Of a stretch of 33,580 bases of DNA, positions 32,746 to 33,580 are shown piece after piece (within the stretch, counting starts at the first letter, position 1; every line of letters starts with the position of its first letter). Under the pieces are notes generated by a model, which was not told the origin of the DNA, did no database searches, and saw nothing but the letters and a program-made list of their open reading frames with translations. Source of the stretch: Cellulomonas iranensis NBRC 101100 = JCM 18110 (GTDB lineage Bacteria; Actinomycetota; Actinomycetes; Actinomycetales; Cellulomonadaceae); contig NZ_BCRB01000038.1 of assembly GCF_001552375.1 (NCBI RefSeq), positions 1 to 33,580 of the forward strand. Direction: 5' to 3'. The translations under genes were made by a program, and so were the position numbers.

Positions 32746-33545
32746 CCGCGCACGAGCTGCGCGCCTGGGCGCCCGACGGCCTGCCCGAGGTCGTCCCGGG
32801 CGACGACCTCGTCGCGCTCGTCGTCTCCGCCCTGCGCGCCGACCCCGAGCCGTCGCACGCGCTCGTGGACGGCGACGTCGTGGTCGTCACCAGCAAGGTC
32901 GTCTCCAAGGCGGAGGGCCGCGTGGTCGCCGCCGACGACCGCGAGCAGGCCATCACCGACGAGACCGTGCGCGTCGTCGCGACGCGCGAGCACCCCGGCG
33001 GCGTGACGCGCATCGTCGAGAACCGGCTCGGCCTCGTCATGGCGGCCGCGGGCGTCGACGCGTCCAACACGCCCGAGGGCACCGTGCTGCTGCTGCCGGT
33101 CGACCCCGACGCGTCGGCCCGCGCGCTGCGCGCGGGGCTGCGGGCGGCCTTCGGCGTGCGCGTCGGCGTGCTCGTGACCGACACCGCCGGCCGGCCGTGG
33201 CGCCAGGGCGTCACCGACCTCACGATCGGCGCGGCCGGCGTGCAGGTGCTCGACGACCTGCGCGGGCAGGTCGACACGTTCGGGCGCGCGCTCACCATGA
33301 CGGTGGCGGCCGTCGCCGACGAGGTCGCGAGCGCGGCCGAGCTCGTCAAGGGCAAGGCGTCCGGGCGACCGGTCGCGGTCGTGCGCGGGGTCGGGCACCT
33401 CGTGACCGACGACGACGGGCCGGGGGCGCGCGTCCTCGTGCGGACAGGGCCCGACGACATGTTCCACCAGGGCTCGGACGAGGCCTACGCGCAGGGCTGG
33501 AAGGACGCGCTCGCGGGCGACGGCGCGCCCGGCGCGTCGCGCTGA
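32742..33545 (+). CDS. cofE: Coenzyme F420:L-glutamate ligase
   Basis: This 267-residue enzyme adds L-glutamate residues to F420-0 to give the polyglutamylated cofactor, using GTP. Signature parts are [20 protein letters not shown], then [34 protein letters not shown], and [33 protein letters not shown], with the Asp/Asn/Gln metal-binding residues of CofE visible. Mycobacterial FbiB carries an additional C-terminal nitroreductase-like domain that reduces dehydro-F420-0; it is absent here, so that step must be done by another protein if the same route is used. The GTG at 32742 overlaps the Fgd-like gene stop (GTGA). Confidence 0.93.
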   Translation: MTAHELRAWAPDGLPEVVPGDDLVALVVSALRADPEPSHALVDGDVVVVTSKVVSKAEGRVVAADDREQAITDETVRVVATREHPGGVTRIVENRLGLVMAAAGVDASNTPEGTVLLLPVDPDASARALRAGLRAAFGVRVGVLVTDTAGRPWRQGVTDLTIGAAGVQVLDDLRGQVDTFGRALTMTVAAVADEVASAAELVKGKASGRPVAVVRGVGHLVTDDDGPGARVLVRTGPDDMFHQGSDEAYAQGWKDALAGDGAPGASR

Positions 33546-33580
33546 CGCCCGCCCGCGCCCGGGCCGCCACGGCACCGGGG

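Noticed and set aside
1..33580. Mobile elements, CRISPR arrays, toxin-antitoxin pairs or phage genes
   Set aside because: No transposase, integrase, terminal inverted repeats, regular spacer arrays or abrupt change of composition is visible; both tRNA genes lack duplicated 3' ends that would mark an integrated element.

Overview
The window looks like ordinary chromosome of a very GC-rich actinobacterium, most likely a Cellulomonas-type member of the Micrococcales. This is inferred from strong third-position G/C bias, frequent GTG starts, the tig / clpP1-clpP2 / clpX block, an F420 branch (an Fgd-like oxidoreductase overlapping cofE, plus a second luciferase-like F420 enzyme) and a mycobacterial Rv2629/Balon-type release-factor-like protein. 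I see no phage, insertion sequence, CRISPR array or plasmid function. Long open frames antisense to acs, tig, lacZ and valS are composition shadows and are not annotated.

Layout. Positions 1-5697 hold a minus-strand sulfur operon: a promoter and structured leader, then an ssu-type sulfonate ABC transporter (ATPase, lipoprotein, permease), acetyl-CoA synthetase, and metY running off the left edge. Positions 5704-10215 hold an SGNH-fused membrane acyltransferase, a luciferase-like F420 oxidoreductase, and a YtrA-type GntR regulator overlapping a DUF1648 membrane protein. Positions 10312-12300 are the cysteine operon cysK-cysE with its leader. Next come a GDSL hydrolase, tRNA-Pro(UGG), a DUF1801 protein and tRNA-Gly(UCC). 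Positions 14431-19272 are the protein-quality block tig, clpP1-clpP2, clpX, with a chorismate mutase overlapping the end of clpX. A Balon/Rv2629-like gene follows, convergent with lacZ. The minus strand from 28030 down to 20657 carries a polar amino-acid ABC importer, a FadD15-type acyl-CoA ligase and lacZ. valS, a degenerate uridine-kinase-like gene, an Fgd-family gene and cofE close the window.

Most interesting result. Both sulfur operons are preceded by a tiny, previously easily missed ORF that ends in a run of cysteines. The 29-codon ORF at 5501-5590 (core CRCCPCC) lies upstream of ssu-acs-metY. The 24-codon ORF at 12114-12188 (end [10 protein letters not shown]) lies upstream of cysK-cysE. 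Each has five Cys codons, a good Shine-Dalgarno, and stem-loops between it and the first structural gene. Together they look like a cysteine-sensing translational attenuation system coordinating sulfonate uptake, cysteine synthesis and homocysteine synthesis. Polycysteine leader ORFs are known as cysteine-responsive attenuators in mycobacteria; their use here on an ssu-acs-metY operon and on cysK-cysE is my inference from sequence. A dyad (GTCTCA-N5-TGAGAC) just downstream of the predicted ssu transcription start suggests a second, protein-based layer of control.
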